A stretch of 64,000 nucleotides of DNA from Flavilitoribacter nigricans DSM 23189 = NBRC 102662 (GCF_002646595.1 NZ_PDUD01000022.1:248001-312000), one strand, 5' to 3'. Positions 35,176 through 44,129 are shown, counted from the first letter of the stretch. The notes: generated by a model from the sequence alone, not told the origin. Numbers and translations are program-made.

Positions 35176-35233
35176 ATTTCGGGTATTGTCCTTACCGGAA
35201 GATAAACTGATTGTTTTAGAGGCAGCTACCATT

Positions 35234-35635
35234 TCAATGATGTTTAGCCACCTTCAGTTCAAGGATGGCTAAAATGCTCACGATCCCTATTTCGCCCAGA
35301 ATATAGATCCAACCCAGATAGGTAATGACGGACCGGTGGTATATGGCCAGTCCGATGGACAAAGCGCAGTAGGCCAGGTTGGCAATAGCGATTCCCGTTA
35401 AAAATCGTCCGATCTTTTCGTTCACCCGGAAGTAACAGTAAAAATCGTACAGCGCGAAAAGACAGGGCAGCGCCGCGAGCAGATACAGGGTGGATACCGG
35501 GATGCCAAAAAACCGTTCCAGGCGAACCAGTACAACGCCCAGGAGCAAGGCCGATAGAATCGCACCGAATCCGTCAATCTGAAATATTTTTTTCGGATGG
35601 GTGATCCCCCATTTTACGAGCGGTTCGATGATCAT
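35234..35635 (-). CDS. Four-helix membrane protein of unknown function
   Basis: 133 residues, about four membrane helices with short loops, no motif I recognise (two cysteines in D-F-Y-C-Y-F and A-Y-C-A). It starts 36 bases from the palindrome at 35671-35703 and lies 58 bases upstream of the aspartyl protease gene on the same strand, so they may share a transcript. Confidence 0.65.
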   Translation of the reverse strand: MIIEPLVKWGITHPKKIFQIDGFGAILSALLLGVVLVRLERFFGIPVSTLYLLAALPCLFALYDFYCYFRVNEKIGRFLTGIAIANLAYCALSIGLAIYHRSVITYLGWIYILGEIGIVSILAILELKVAKHH

Positions 35636-35670
35636 GGCTGCTGATTGAAAGTTTAGACTTTTAGGCTTTT

Positions 35671-35703
35671 AGACTTTCTAAGTTTTCGAAACTTAGAAAG
35701 TCT
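35671..35703. repeat. 15-bp perfect palindrome, copy 1
   Basis: AGACTTTCTAAGTTT, a 3-nt loop (TCG), and the perfect complement AAACTTAGAAAGTCT. A further partial copy (AAACTTAGAAAGGCT) follows. The same palindrome occurs at 37393-37425, so the esterase gene is bracketed by identical elements. Confidence 0.75.
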
Positions 35704-35742
35704 TTCTGGAAAACTTAGAAAGGCTAATCCCCTTATTTTAGC

Positions 35743-37341
35743 TTATTCTTTGCCCGTTCCAATCAGGGAAATAAGCCCATCGGCCAGCGTTCCCCGCCAA
35801 TTTACATAATTGTGTCCACCTTTGAATTCCCGGTAATCTACTTCGTATCCCTTGACCTCAAGAATATCCCGAAATTGCCGGTTCATACCGAGCATCGAGG
35901 CGCCGGCATCGTAAAGCCCGATATCCATATAGAACTGGATCGGTAAGGTTTTGCTCTGTTTGTACAGCTCGATGAGTTTGCCGTTCTCCTCCGGGTATAT
36001 CCAGTGGTTTTCATCCTCTGTCCCCTTGATCCAGTAAGAGCCGGACTGGGAAAGCACCTTGCCAATGACCTCCGAATGGCGAAAAGCGATATAACTGGCC
36101 GCAAAACCTCCCCGGCTCGAACCGGCCAGAATAACCTTCTCCGCTTCCGGATGAATATGGTATTCCGAACGCATCCGGGGGATGAGTTCCGTGGCGATAA
36201 AATCCCCGAATTTATCACTGATGAGATCCTTACTTCTTTTGCCCATGGACCAGACCAGAACGGTTACCGTCGGACTTATTTTACCGTCGGCAGCCAGGTT
36301 GTCCAGTATGGTCGGAGCCGGTATCCTGGACCGGCGACCGGGCCTCGCGCCGTAAGCTTCTCCGTCAAAGATGATCAACAGGTTATGGGGCACGGCGGCA
36401 TCGTAACCGGCCGGAATATGAACGCTTATCTGGCGTTCTTCCTTTAGGATCTCACTTTTCACCGTGGTGGGTACTAACTTTCCCTGCGGGCTATCCTCCC
36501 TTTCTAAAAGATAGACTTGTTGGGGAGCATCCGGCATTTCGACGGTTCCATCGTAGGCGTGTTTTACATTCCTCGATTCGATCTCTCCCTGCGGGCCGGC
36601 CTTGTCCAGGTTAAAATAATTGAATCCGTAATTGAAGCGGGCGTCCCGGGGTACACGCTGGGTGACAAAAAATAATTTCGTGCCAGGCAGTCGCTGAAAG
36701 CGTAAACCTAAAAAATCGGGTCCGCCGCTCAACATCACATATTCCGTATTGGCCCTGGGTACACAGAAATAAGTAACCAACATCTCGTCCGCATTCCCTT
36801 CGATCGGTTCGATGATGTGCTGTTGCGTCTGGTCGGCCAGGAAAGTATCAACGGCCTGACTGTCGCTTAGGGAGGATTCCCAGAGTTGGTATAAGGTGGC
36901 GGTCGGAAGTTCTTTTCGGGTAATGCGTTTGGCGTTTTCCGCGAGGCTGAGGATCCGCTCGATCTGCAAGGTGTAGCTTCCCGTTTTTGCGTCCTGATCC
37001 AGGCTGTGAACGGTGAAGGTATAGGTTCCGGATGCTTTGGCCGTGATATCGATGGGTTCGGATCCCTGGGTTCCGTTCGGACTGTCGATCTGTTTCAAAA
37101 GTTGCCCATTTGGATGATACACATCGATCACCAGATCGATCCCTTCCTGCCTGAGTTCGCCGACGATCGCCATACCATTCTCCAGATTGGCCGTGTAATT
37201 ATGCGCTTCTGACGCAGCAATGTTTTTGGCGATCTTTTCTCCGGCATTTAGCGCTTCGGTACGGTGAGTTTGCGCAAAAACGGATTGGGTAATGCCCAAA
37301 GCAAAAAGCAGCAGGCAGGGAATGGAGATCTTTGAATACAT
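35743..37341 (-). CDS. Secreted esterase, enterochelin-esterase-like
   Basis: 532 residues with a signal peptide. The N-terminal domain (about 25-125) is beta-rich with the G-S-Y-T-L-Q-I-E end seen in pre-peptidase C-terminal-like modules. The C-terminal alpha/beta hydrolase has the nucleophile elbow A-G-S-S-R-G-G, an acid near G-L-Y-D-A-G and the catalytic His in F-K-G-G-H-N-Y. It is likely an ester hydrolase acting outside the inner membrane. Palindromes of the same sequence flank the gene on both sides. Confidence 0.82.
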   Translation of the reverse strand: MYSKISIPCLLLFALGITQSVFAQTHRTEALNAGEKIAKNIAASEAHNYTANLENGMAIVGELRQEGIDLVIDVYHPNGQLLKQIDSPNGTQGSEPIDITAKASGTYTFTVHSLDQDAKTGSYTLQIERILSLAENAKRITRKELPTATLYQLWESSLSDSQAVDTFLADQTQQHIIEPIEGNADEMLVTYFCVPRANTEYVMLSGGPDFLGLRFQRLPGTKLFFVTQRVPRDARFNYGFNYFNLDKAGPQGEIESRNVKHAYDGTVEMPDAPQQVYLLEREDSPQGKLVPTTVKSEILKEERQISVHIPAGYDAAVPHNLLIIFDGEAYGARPGRRSRIPAPTILDNLAADGKISPTVTVLVWSMGKRSKDLISDKFGDFIATELIPRMRSEYHIHPEAEKVILAGSSRGGFAASYIAFRHSEVIGKVLSQSGSYWIKGTEDENHWIYPEENGKLIELYKQSKTLPIQFYMDIGLYDAGASMLGMNRQFRDILEVKGYEVDYREFKGGHNYVNWRGTLADGLISLIGTGKE

Positions 37342-37392
37342 GTTGGTTGGTTGGAATTTTGAGGCTTTAAAAGACTAAGTAACTGAGGTTTA

Positions 37393-37475
37393 AGACTTTC
37401 TAAGTTTTTGAAACTTAGAAAGTCTGTAGAGGAAACTTAGAAAGTCTGTACTGGATAGAAAACTTAGAAATCTAG
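37393..37475. repeat. Palindrome copy 2 with tandem partial copies
   Basis: The same AGACTTTCTAAGTTT palindrome (37393-37407 and 37411-37425) with a TTG loop. The right arm AAACTTAGAAAGTCTGTA recurs at 37433-37450, and a shorter third copy (AAACTTAGAAATCT) at 37460, spaced about 22-27 bases apart. Confidence 0.75.
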
Positions 37476-38269
37476 GTCCTGCCAAGAAAGGCAATCATTT
37501 CTGACGCCTTATTGACCACTTTGGTAATGATCCCATTTTCATCCACCACGATATGGGTCGGATACGATTGCAAGCCAAGATCCCCGACGATCAAGGATTC
37601 CTGGTCGGGAACCACTCCGTAATCAAACTCCCGTTTCTGCAGGAATTTTTTCAGATCGTCCTGGTCATCCAGCGCCAAACTTACGAAGATCACGTTATCC
37701 TGTTGCCCATAATCGGCCACCAGTTCGTTCAGTTCGGGAAATTCGGCCACACAGGCTTTGCAGTGGATAAACCAGGTTTTAAAAACTACCGTTTTCCCGC
37801 GCGTATTCTCGCTAGTGTAATGATTCCCCTTCAGGTCGGTAAGATCAAACTGGGGGAAAGGTTGCCCCTCCAGCTCAAAAAGTTTGAGTTTGTGGAGTGA
37901 TTCGTTCTTTATGGTAGATCGGATGCTTTCCTCGGTGGAAGGCGGTAGCTGAACGAGTTTGTAAGTCTCTTCCGCGGAATTGGAAGCCAATCGCAGCGGA
38001 ATAAAATCCCCAGAAGATAATTGCTCCAGAAACAATTTCTTACCAATCGTATCCGACGTTGCGTTCAGACCGATAAAATCCTGGGATAAGGCGATGTTGG
38101 AGCTATGGTAGGTCCACCATTCCATAAACTCCGTTCCGAGATCGTTGGGATCTACTGCCGGTTCAAATCTTTCTACTTTTTCAGCGGTAGTCTGTTTTTC
38201 GGGCTGATCCTTGCAGCTGAATGCAAAAGCGGAGAGGATCAGGGCGACAATAAGTATGGTTCTATTCAT
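37472..38269 (-). CDS. TlpA-like thioredoxin lipoprotein
   Basis: 265 residues. Lipobox A-F-A-F-S-C, then a helical N-terminal region and a TlpA/ResA-type thioredoxin domain with active site W-F-I-H-C-K-A-C and the family loop F-P-Q-F-D-L-T-D-L-K-G-N. It should reduce periplasmic disulfides, for example in cytochrome c maturation. Its stop is close to the repeat region at 37393-37475. Confidence 0.87.
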   Translation of the reverse strand: MNRTILIVALILSAFAFSCKDQPEKQTTAEKVERFEPAVDPNDLGTEFMEWWTYHSSNIALSQDFIGLNATSDTIGKKLFLEQLSSGDFIPLRLASNSAEETYKLVQLPPSTEESIRSTIKNESLHKLKLFELEGQPFPQFDLTDLKGNHYTSENTRGKTVVFKTWFIHCKACVAEFPELNELVADYGQQDNVIFVSLALDDQDDLKKFLQKREFDYGVVPDQESLIVGDLGLQSYPTHIVVDENGIITKVVNKASEMIAFLGRT

Positions 38270-38358
38270 TTAGTCAGCGTTTCGTACGAATCTTCAATTC
38301 GTAGATGCGCAGTATAACCATTTAGGTGGTTATGTCGCCTATAAATTGTTACAAACTT

Positions 38359-39927
38359 TTATTCCAGTTTGAACTTTGGATTGCCTATGGCTTCAAAACA
38401 AGGATTATCGGGCATTTCGGTAGGGGTATTGAAAAACGCATTGGCTACCTCCATCGCACACGGATTGCCCCAGTTGGTAGTTGGCGTATGCATCCAGCCT
38501 TTAAAAATAAGATGATAGCTGTTGCTTAGATTTTCCTGCATTGCAGCAGCCCATTGGGGTGGAGTCTCGTTATCGTATTCCCCGTTGATCAAAAGTACGG
38601 GAATGTCGGAACGGATCGCCTGGTTTTCCTGGTCGGGCACTTTTTCCACTCCCCAGATATCGCAGATCGAAGCGTCGAATACGGCCGGCGATAAGCTGGC
38701 AACTTCCGGAAAGCGATTGGTTTCCGCTTTTATCCTGCCGTAGTCGTTAAAGGGATATTCTTCGGCGCACCAGACCGACAATCGCATGCCCATGCCGGCC
38801 CCACTGCCGGCTGGTTCAAATAAAGCCGACAACTGTTCCTGCAGACTCCGGAGATCGCCGTTCAACAGCTTATTGATCTCATAGGGCACCTCGTTTACCG
38901 TCCCGGTGGAAGCAGAGCTGAAAACCGTGATCAGGTCTTTTCCCTGGAGCCGGAAGGTCTCCAGTTTTCCGCTTTGTGGGTGCGGAACGCTTACTTCCAG
39001 AGGGTGACGCGTCTTTTCCCGGAGGTAGCGGTAAAAGCGTTCTTTTAGATCTGGGAAAGCTGCCTCACAGGCAGGATCGGATGCACAGTCATAAAGCAGG
39101 GCCCCGACCGATCGCAAAAGATTGCCTACACTTTCTTCATCATAATTTACCGCCAGAGGCAGGGGCGAGTCCATTACCACACTTCGGATCCGCCGGGGAT
39201 AATCCCTCATCAATACCTGGGCTATTTTGGTACTGTAGGAGATGGTCAGCAGATTGTATTGTTCAATGTCCAGCACCTCTACCAGGTCGTTGATATCCGC
39301 CGCTATTGCGTTGGTATTGTATTGATTCAGATCAATTCCCGCGGCGGTCAACTGTTGCCGGCATGCCTTAGCGGCCCGTTCGAAGAGGCTATCGGATTCA
39401 CCCGGATCAAAATCCGGAAGATTAGAGGTATAAACGGCTTTCGACCATTCGGGACAGTCCAGATGGGGCTTTGCGTAGTAGTTACCCCGCTGTTCGATCA
39501 GAATGAAATCCCGTTCATCCAGATATTGGTAGTAATTCATATAGGGGGCGGAAGGCATGGTACTGGCGCCCGGTCCGCCGACCGTATAGATGATCGGATC
39601 GGGTTTGGGATCAGTACTTCTGCTCTGAAAGATATAAACGGGTATTTCAATCGTGCGCCCTTTGGGCCGACTTCGGTTCTCCAAGACCTCCAGGTAGCCG
39701 AAGGTAAATTGCTGACCCGGCGGGATCTTGTGGGTCGTTTTTTTGGAGACTTTAAATTTTGGCTGGAATGCAGTGTTTTTGCTTGCTCCCCCATCGGAAT
39801 CTAGAACAATCTTGTCCACTGCCTCCGTGGCGGTAGTAGCGAAAAACTGACCCTCCGGCCCGGATTGCACGTTCACTGCCAGCAGGCAAAGGACCGGAAT
39901 AATCCCCAAAACAATTACTGATCTCAT
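38359..39927 (-). CDS. Secreted alpha/beta hydrolase, TAP / proline iminopeptidase type
   Basis: 522 residues with a signal-like N-terminus. The alpha/beta hydrolase has G-G-P-G-A-S (oxyanion region), the nucleophile elbow I-S-Y-S-T-K where the usual G-x-S-x-G has Ser/Thr in place of both glycines, Asp in N-G-E-Y-D-N-E-T-P and His in M-H-T-P. This fits the TAP family of secreted aminopeptidases (tripeptidyl or prolyl). The lid (about 200-400) is long. Likely in nutrient peptide use. Confidence 0.8.
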   Translation of the reverse strand: MRSVIVLGIIPVLCLLAVNVQSGPEGQFFATTATEAVDKIVLDSDGGASKNTAFQPKFKVSKKTTHKIPPGQQFTFGYLEVLENRSRPKGRTIEIPVYIFQSRSTDPKPDPIIYTVGGPGASTMPSAPYMNYYQYLDERDFILIEQRGNYYAKPHLDCPEWSKAVYTSNLPDFDPGESDSLFERAAKACRQQLTAAGIDLNQYNTNAIAADINDLVEVLDIEQYNLLTISYSTKIAQVLMRDYPRRIRSVVMDSPLPLAVNYDEESVGNLLRSVGALLYDCASDPACEAAFPDLKERFYRYLREKTRHPLEVSVPHPQSGKLETFRLQGKDLITVFSSASTGTVNEVPYEINKLLNGDLRSLQEQLSALFEPAGSGAGMGMRLSVWCAEEYPFNDYGRIKAETNRFPEVASLSPAVFDASICDIWGVEKVPDQENQAIRSDIPVLLINGEYDNETPPQWAAAMQENLSNSYHLIFKGWMHTPTTNWGNPCAMEVANAFFNTPTEMPDNPCFEAIGNPKFKLE

Positions 39928-39996
39928 AGTCTGCGCTTTTTACGGGGACGAAGGTACGCGCCGGTCCTACTCCAGACATTCACATTTGTTAAGAAA

Positions 39997-40554
39997 TCAC
40001 CTTCCCTTGATCCGGCTCAGGCTTTGTTCGGAAACGCCCAGATAGGAAGCGATGTATTTCTGGGGTACCTGTCGGAACAGTTCGGGATTTTTTCGGGTGA
40101 GGTTCTGGTACCGGCCTTTCAGATCGAGTGTTTGCAAATCGGTCAGTTTTTCCACAGTAAACAGGTAGGCCTTTTCGGCAATGATCCTTCCGAGCTTTTC
40201 CAGAGCATGGTGCTCTTCGTACAGCCGGTACAAGACTTCCCGATCGAATTCCAGATAACTGCACCGGGTCAGGGTCTCGATATAAAGCGAAGCGGGGCGA
40301 TTGGAAATAAAGCTTTCAAAATCCGTAGCGAACCAGCCCGGCGTAAAAAAATGGTGGGTATAATCTTTTCCGTCGATCAGCTTATAGCCGCGCACCAGAC
40401 CCGCTTCGATAAACAGGCATTTTCGGTTCACCCGTGGCGGCTGGAACAGGATGTTATTCTTCCCGACCTCTCTTTTGATCGCAGCACGCAACAAAATTTG
40501 ACAGATATCATCCGGTAAGTCGATCCGCGACCGGAGCGTTTCGATCATTTTCAT
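39997..40554 (-). CDS. Crp/Fnr-family regulator
   Basis: 185 residues: a cyclic-nucleotide-like beta roll (about 20-110) and a C-terminal helix-turn-helix with V-P-Q-K-Y-I-A-S-Y-L-G-V-S-E-Q-S-L-S-R-I. The protein stops right after the recognition helix, which is common in Bacteroidota Crp-like regulators. No FeS cysteines. Divergent from the ABM gene's terminal region; target genes unknown. Confidence 0.85.
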   Translation of the reverse strand: MKMIETLRSRIDLPDDICQILLRAAIKREVGKNNILFQPPRVNRKCLFIEAGLVRGYKLIDGKDYTHHFFTPGWFATDFESFISNRPASLYIETLTRCSYLEFDREVLYRLYEEHHALEKLGRIIAEKAYLFTVEKLTDLQTLDLKGRYQNLTRKNPELFRQVPQKYIASYLGVSEQSLSRIKGR

Positions 40555-40692
40555 TTAGCACTTAGTTTACTGTCGGCCCGGTGTAGGCCCTGGGCACTAT
40601 GAAAGGTCCAACCCACAGATAAGGTGCTAAGGGGCAAAAAGTTCATACCGGAGAATGCGGTTTACATTTTTTGCGAAGTGAACGGTCCAGGT

Positions 40693-40729
40693 ATGCGGTC
40701 GGCCGAAGCTGCGCTCCGGCTGATCGCAT
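40693..40729. repeat. Hairpin downstream of the ABM gene
   Basis: ATGCGGTCGGCCG (40693-40705) pairs with CGGCTGATCGCAT (40717-40729) with two G-U wobbles on the plus strand. It lies 40 bases after the ABM stop codon; a terminator role is possible but wobble direction favours the other strand. Confidence 0.3.
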
Positions 40730-40768
40730 AGCAGCCGATTGATCTTTCTGGAGATCAGACAGGCATCC

Positions 40769-41101
40769 TCAGGCATCGGCCAGCTCGATGCGCAAAGTAT
40801 CCGTCGCCGGATTAAAGGGGGTTGCCAGGAGTTGATTGTACATGGGGATGGCCGGTACTACTTTCGCCTGCAGCAGCGCATCCAGGTCTTCCCATTGGTT
40901 CCAGCGTTCGACCAGATAGACCGTATCGGTGGTGCCCGATTTCAGTCCGTATTCGTAAGATAAACAATTGAATGACAGGGCATCAGGCTTACCGTAATTG
41001 GCCAGGGCGGCCAGACATTGGGTGGCGTGTTCTTCGTCTTTACACTTCAAAGTAACCAGGTGAACCAACTGACCGCTTGCATTACTGTCTTGCACTTTCA
41101 T
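40769..41101 (-). CDS. Antibiotic biosynthesis monooxygenase (ABM)-like protein
   Basis: 110 residues with the ferredoxin-like ABM fold: L-V-H-L-V-T-L-K-C-K, then S-F-N-C-L-S-Y-E-Y and T-V-Y-L-V-E-R-W-N-Q-W-E. Members act as quinol or small-aromatic monooxygenases, often without cofactor. A direct-repeat operator and a TACCTTTG box lie just upstream, so it is probably the main target of the AraC regulator encoded upstream. Confidence 0.75.
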   Translation of the reverse strand: MKVQDSNASGQLVHLVTLKCKDEEHATQCLAALANYGKPDALSFNCLSYEYGLKSGTTDTVYLVERWNQWEDLDALLQAKVVPAIPMYNQLLATPFNPATDTLRIELADA

Positions 41102-41148
41102 AATTTCTCTTTTTAGGTTTTAGAAACCGTTTTAAAAATTGAACAAGA

Positions 41149-41156
41149 CAAAGGTA
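41149..41156 (-). promoter_or_regulatory. -7 element of the ABM gene
   Basis: Minus strand TACCTTTG, exact TAnnTTTG match, 48 bases before the ATG. No TTG lies 19-20 bases further upstream; instead the AraC-type repeats lie there. Confidence 0.55.
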
Positions 41157-41177
41157 GAGGGGGATAGCTCGTTCTGA

Positions 41178-41215
41178 CCTATGATTTTCGCGCAAAACCC
41201 TATGATTTTCGCGCA
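41178..41215 (-). promoter_or_regulatory. Two direct repeats, probable AraC operator
   Basis: CCTATGATTTTCGCGCA occurs twice, at 41178-41194 and 41199-41215, with a 21-base period (two helical turns). The proximal copy ends 21 bases before the -7 element of the ABM gene, covering where a -33 box would be. That is the layout of class II activation by AraC-type proteins; the AraC gene starts 78 bases upstream of the distal copy. Confidence 0.65.
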
Positions 41216-41292
41216 TCGTGGCTCAAATAATAGCTACCGATCGGGATCTTTCCGGGCGGGAGATACTGCGATTCGATAAAGTTCGCCGCAAC

Positions 41293-41691
41293 CTACCGGC
41301 TAAAATCGGAGAACTTTTTTCGGTAGGCGGAAGGAGAAATGCCGTTCTGTTTGGTGAATACATTGGTGAAATAAAAGGGCGTCGTATACCCCAGCTGATA
41401 GGCAATGTCCGTGATACTCAAATTCACCGTTCTGAGCAATTCTTTGGCTTTTTCCATCTTGGCGTCAATCACGTATTCCTTAACGCTTTTGTGGGCTACC
41501 GCTTTAAATCTTCGGGAAAACTGGGAAGGACTATAGTTAAAACGCTCGGCCAGGGCGCTGGTGCTGATCAGGGAAGGATCGTGAATATTACTGGCGATAA
41601 ATTCTTCTACTTCGTGGAAACAGGAGTCTCTGATCATCACCTGTTCGCCATCTACGTGCTGAACGCCTAGTTTAACTTTACCTTTTTTCAT
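41293..41691 (-). CDS. AraC-type regulator, DNA-binding domain only
   Basis: 132 residues: almost only the two helix-turn-helix motifs (L-I-S-T-S-A-L-A-E-R-F-N-Y-S-P-S-Q-F-S-R-R-F and I-T-D-I-A-Y-Q-L-G-Y-T-T-P-F-Y-F-T-N-V-F), with a 28-residue N-terminal extension. No sensor domain. TATATTTG (minus strand, 41715-41722) is a -7 match 23 bases before the start. It probably binds the repeats just downstream of its gene and controls the ABM gene and perhaps the monooxygenase cluster. Confidence 0.8.
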   Translation of the reverse strand: MKKGKVKLGVQHVDGEQVMIRDSCFHEVEEFIASNIHDPSLISTSALAERFNYSPSQFSRRFKAVAHKSVKEYVIDAKMEKAKELLRTVNLSITDIAYQLGYTTPFYFTNVFTKQNGISPSAYRKKFSDFSR

Positions 41692-41714
41692 GCCGCCTGG
41701 GTTTTATCTACAAC

Positions 41715-41722
41715 CAAATATA
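41715..41722 (-). promoter_or_regulatory. -7 element of the AraC gene
   Basis: Minus strand TATATTTG, exact TAnnTTTG match, 24 bases before the ATG. Only a poor -33 partner is present. Confidence 0.4.
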
Positions 41723-41796
41723 ACAAACTCAATTTCAAAAACATAGGAGGTCATATTTTAATTTCACCAATACTTTTCTCAGAAATGGGTCAGGAC

Positions 41797-43245
41797 CTAT
41801 CGCCTGAACTTTAAATGCTTATCGGCAATCCCCATATACCGGGTGGCTAACATATCCATGGGATAACTCTGATAAACCCTCCAGGGTCTCCGGGTGCCGT
41901 TTTTCGGTAAAATAGCTTTGGCTCGCTGGATGTAGCCGGAACTTAAATTCAGGAACTCCGTCCCGTCCGGGTTTTCCGGAGCAATGGGCACAACACTGGT
42001 GTAATCCATGCGATCCATAAACCGGATCAGTTTGCACAGGTAGTTGGCGGTTAGATCCACCTTCAGGGTCCAGGAGGCATTGGTATAGCCAAAGGAGTAC
42101 ATAAAATTGGGGATGCCACTCATCATCATTCCCTTGTAAACCATTGAATTCTTCGGATCAATCGGTTGCCCATCCACGGAGATGGAGGCTCCACCCAGCA
42201 ATTGGATGTTCAGCCCGGTAGCGAGTACAATGATATCGGCCGTCACCAATTCCCCATCGGCCATGCGGATGCCTTCGGGCATAAAGGTGCTGATGGTGCC
42301 GGTAACGATTGCGGCATTGTCCTTTTTAATGGCCTGGAATAAGTCCCCGTCGGGTACGACACAAAGCCTTTGCTCCCAGGGATTGTAAGTCGGGTTGAAA
42401 TGCTTGTCCACCGGATAACCTTCCGGTAATTGCTGTGCCGCCATTTTCATGAAGAACTTCTTCATAGTCCTGGGAAACATTCTGGAAAATCCGAAAGAGA
42501 TGAGCTGGAGCAGGAGGTACTTGATCCGGGCCGCCCGGTAGGCCCAGCGTAGCGGCATCCATTTTTGCCATTTTTCGTAGGATCTTGCTTTGTTGGGCAT
42601 GCTCACCACGTAGGTGGGCGACCGTTGTACCATAGTCACCTGCCCGGCGCCCCTTTCGGTTAAAGCCGGAACCAGGGTAATGGCCGTTGCACCGCTCCCG
42701 ACAATGGCGATCGACTTGCCCCGATAGTCGAGGTCCTGGGGCCAGAATTGAGGGATAATGATCGGGCCCGGGAAGGTTTCTTCTCCCGGGAAGGACGGAC
42801 GGTAGGCTTCTTTATAGTTGTAGTAACCGGTGCAGATACTCAGAAAACGAGTGCTCATTTGGATCTTCCCCCGCTCAGTTTCCACATCCAGGATCCATCC
42901 CTGTCGCTCTTCCGACCAGTCCGCATGGGTCATCTTGTGGCGAAACCGGATGTATTGTTCGAGATCGTTTTCCGCTACCGTTTCCTGTATGTAGGCTCTG
43001 ATGCTCGCGCCGCTCGAAAGCGCCTGCGGATCGGTCCACGGTTTAAATCGATAGCCGAAGGTAAACATATCCGAATCCGACCGGATGCCCGGGTAGTTGA
43101 ACAAAGACCAGGTGCCACCGATGGCATCTCTGGCCTCCAGAATAGCGATCCTTTTTCCGGGGCATTTCCGTTGCAACCAATATGCGTTACCGATCCCGGA
43201 AATTCCGGCTCCGACAATGATGATATCGTAATCCAATGGTTCCAT
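41797..43245 (-). CDS. Flavin-containing / Baeyer-Villiger monooxygenase, EthA/MymA-like
   Basis: 482 residues. FAD motif I-I-V-G-A-G-I-S-G-I-G, the family stretch Y-P-G-I-R-S-D-S-D-M-F-T-F-G-Y-R-F, an NADPH motif A-I-V-G-S-G-A-T-A-I-T-L-V-P, and a C-terminal region of helices with K-A-R-S-Y-E-K-W. The similarity to EthA/MymA Baeyer-Villiger monooxygenases is close. It would oxidise a ketone or thio-carbonyl substrate using NADPH and oxygen. The SDR and FAD-linked oxidase genes lie upstream on the same strand. Confidence 0.87.
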   Translation of the reverse strand: MEPLDYDIIIVGAGISGIGNAYWLQRKCPGKRIAILEARDAIGGTWSLFNYPGIRSDSDMFTFGYRFKPWTDPQALSSGASIRAYIQETVAENDLEQYIRFRHKMTHADWSEERQGWILDVETERGKIQMSTRFLSICTGYYNYKEAYRPSFPGEETFPGPIIIPQFWPQDLDYRGKSIAIVGSGATAITLVPALTERGAGQVTMVQRSPTYVVSMPNKARSYEKWQKWMPLRWAYRAARIKYLLLQLISFGFSRMFPRTMKKFFMKMAAQQLPEGYPVDKHFNPTYNPWEQRLCVVPDGDLFQAIKKDNAAIVTGTISTFMPEGIRMADGELVTADIIVLATGLNIQLLGGASISVDGQPIDPKNSMVYKGMMMSGIPNFMYSFGYTNASWTLKVDLTANYLCKLIRFMDRMDYTSVVPIAPENPDGTEFLNLSSGYIQRAKAILPKNGTRRPWRVYQSYPMDMLATRYMGIADKHLKFRR

Positions 43246-43304
43246 TTACTGTGACGTTTTACAGGGCCTTTATGGCCTATACTGAAGACCGGCCGACTTT
43301 ACCA

Positions 43305-44129
43305 CTAACGATTTGCCGGCTTATCAACCAGAATTTTCCGAAACCGCTTCCACAGGATCTTATCCTGCGATCGTTTGGACAGCAGCCTGCTGCCCAGCCA
43401 CGCGCCGAAGGACTGATTCCCGTAAACGATGCGGGGTTCATTTTTCACGATCCCTTTAATGATCCTTGCGGCCAGATCCTCCGGTGGAGTGGTGAGAAAA
43501 CGATCCTTGAATTTCCCCAACTGTTTGTTGCCCGGCAGCGAGCTAAGGATATTGGTTTTGATGCCTCCCGGGTGTACACAGTGCACGGAGACCGGTGACT
43601 GGTACAACTCAACAGACAGGGCTTCGGTATAGCCCCGGACGGCAAACTTACTGGCACAATAGTCCGTATTCCGCGGCACGCCCATCAATCCGTAAATGCT
43701 GGACATATTAACGATAGCGCCCTCCTCATTCTCCAGCAATTGATCCATAAAAGCTTTGCAGCCGTACAACATCCCGTAAAAATTGATGTCCATAACGCGC
43801 CGGTAGATGTCGATCGGCGTATTCACGGAAAGCTCGGCCGAACCGGCAATCCCGGCATTATTGATCACTACGGAGGCCTTGCCGTGATCTCGTTTAATGT
43901 CCGCGGCGAATCCAAACATTGCCGCTTCGTCGGAAACATCAAAGACCGCATGGTGGATGCACGAGTAGTTCAGCGCGCGCAGTTTTTCCAGCGTTTCATT
44001 TAAGGTGGTTTCCGAATAATCATTCAACACCAGTTTTGCTCCGAGTTTACCAAAGGCCAAAGCCAGGGCTCTTCCGATGCCCGATCCGGCGCCGGTGATC
44101 ACTACGATCTTATTGGCAAAGTTTTTCAT
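43305..44129 (-). CDS. Short-chain dehydrogenase/reductase
   Basis: 275 residues from the ATG at 44129. Motifs: T-G-A-G-S-G-I-G (cofactor), N-N-A-G-I-A-G, and catalytic S and Y-x-x-x-K (M-S-S-I-Y-G; D-Y-C-A-S-K). The acidic N-D-Y-S after strand 2 favours NAD over NADP. It resembles SadH-like dehydrogenases that sit next to MymA-type monooxygenases in mycobacteria. Gap to the monooxygenase gene is 59 bases. Confidence 0.88.
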   Translation of the reverse strand: MKNFANKIVVITGAGSGIGRALALAFGKLGAKLVLNDYSETTLNETLEKLRALNYSCIHHAVFDVSDEAAMFGFAADIKRDHGKASVVINNAGIAGSAELSVNTPIDIYRRVMDINFYGMLYGCKAFMDQLLENEEGAIVNMSSIYGLMGVPRNTDYCASKFAVRGYTEALSVELYQSPVSVHCVHPGGIKTNILSSLPGNKQLGKFKDRFLTTPPEDLAARIIKGIVKNEPRIVYGNQSFGAWLGSRLLSKRSQDKILWKRFRKILVDKPANR

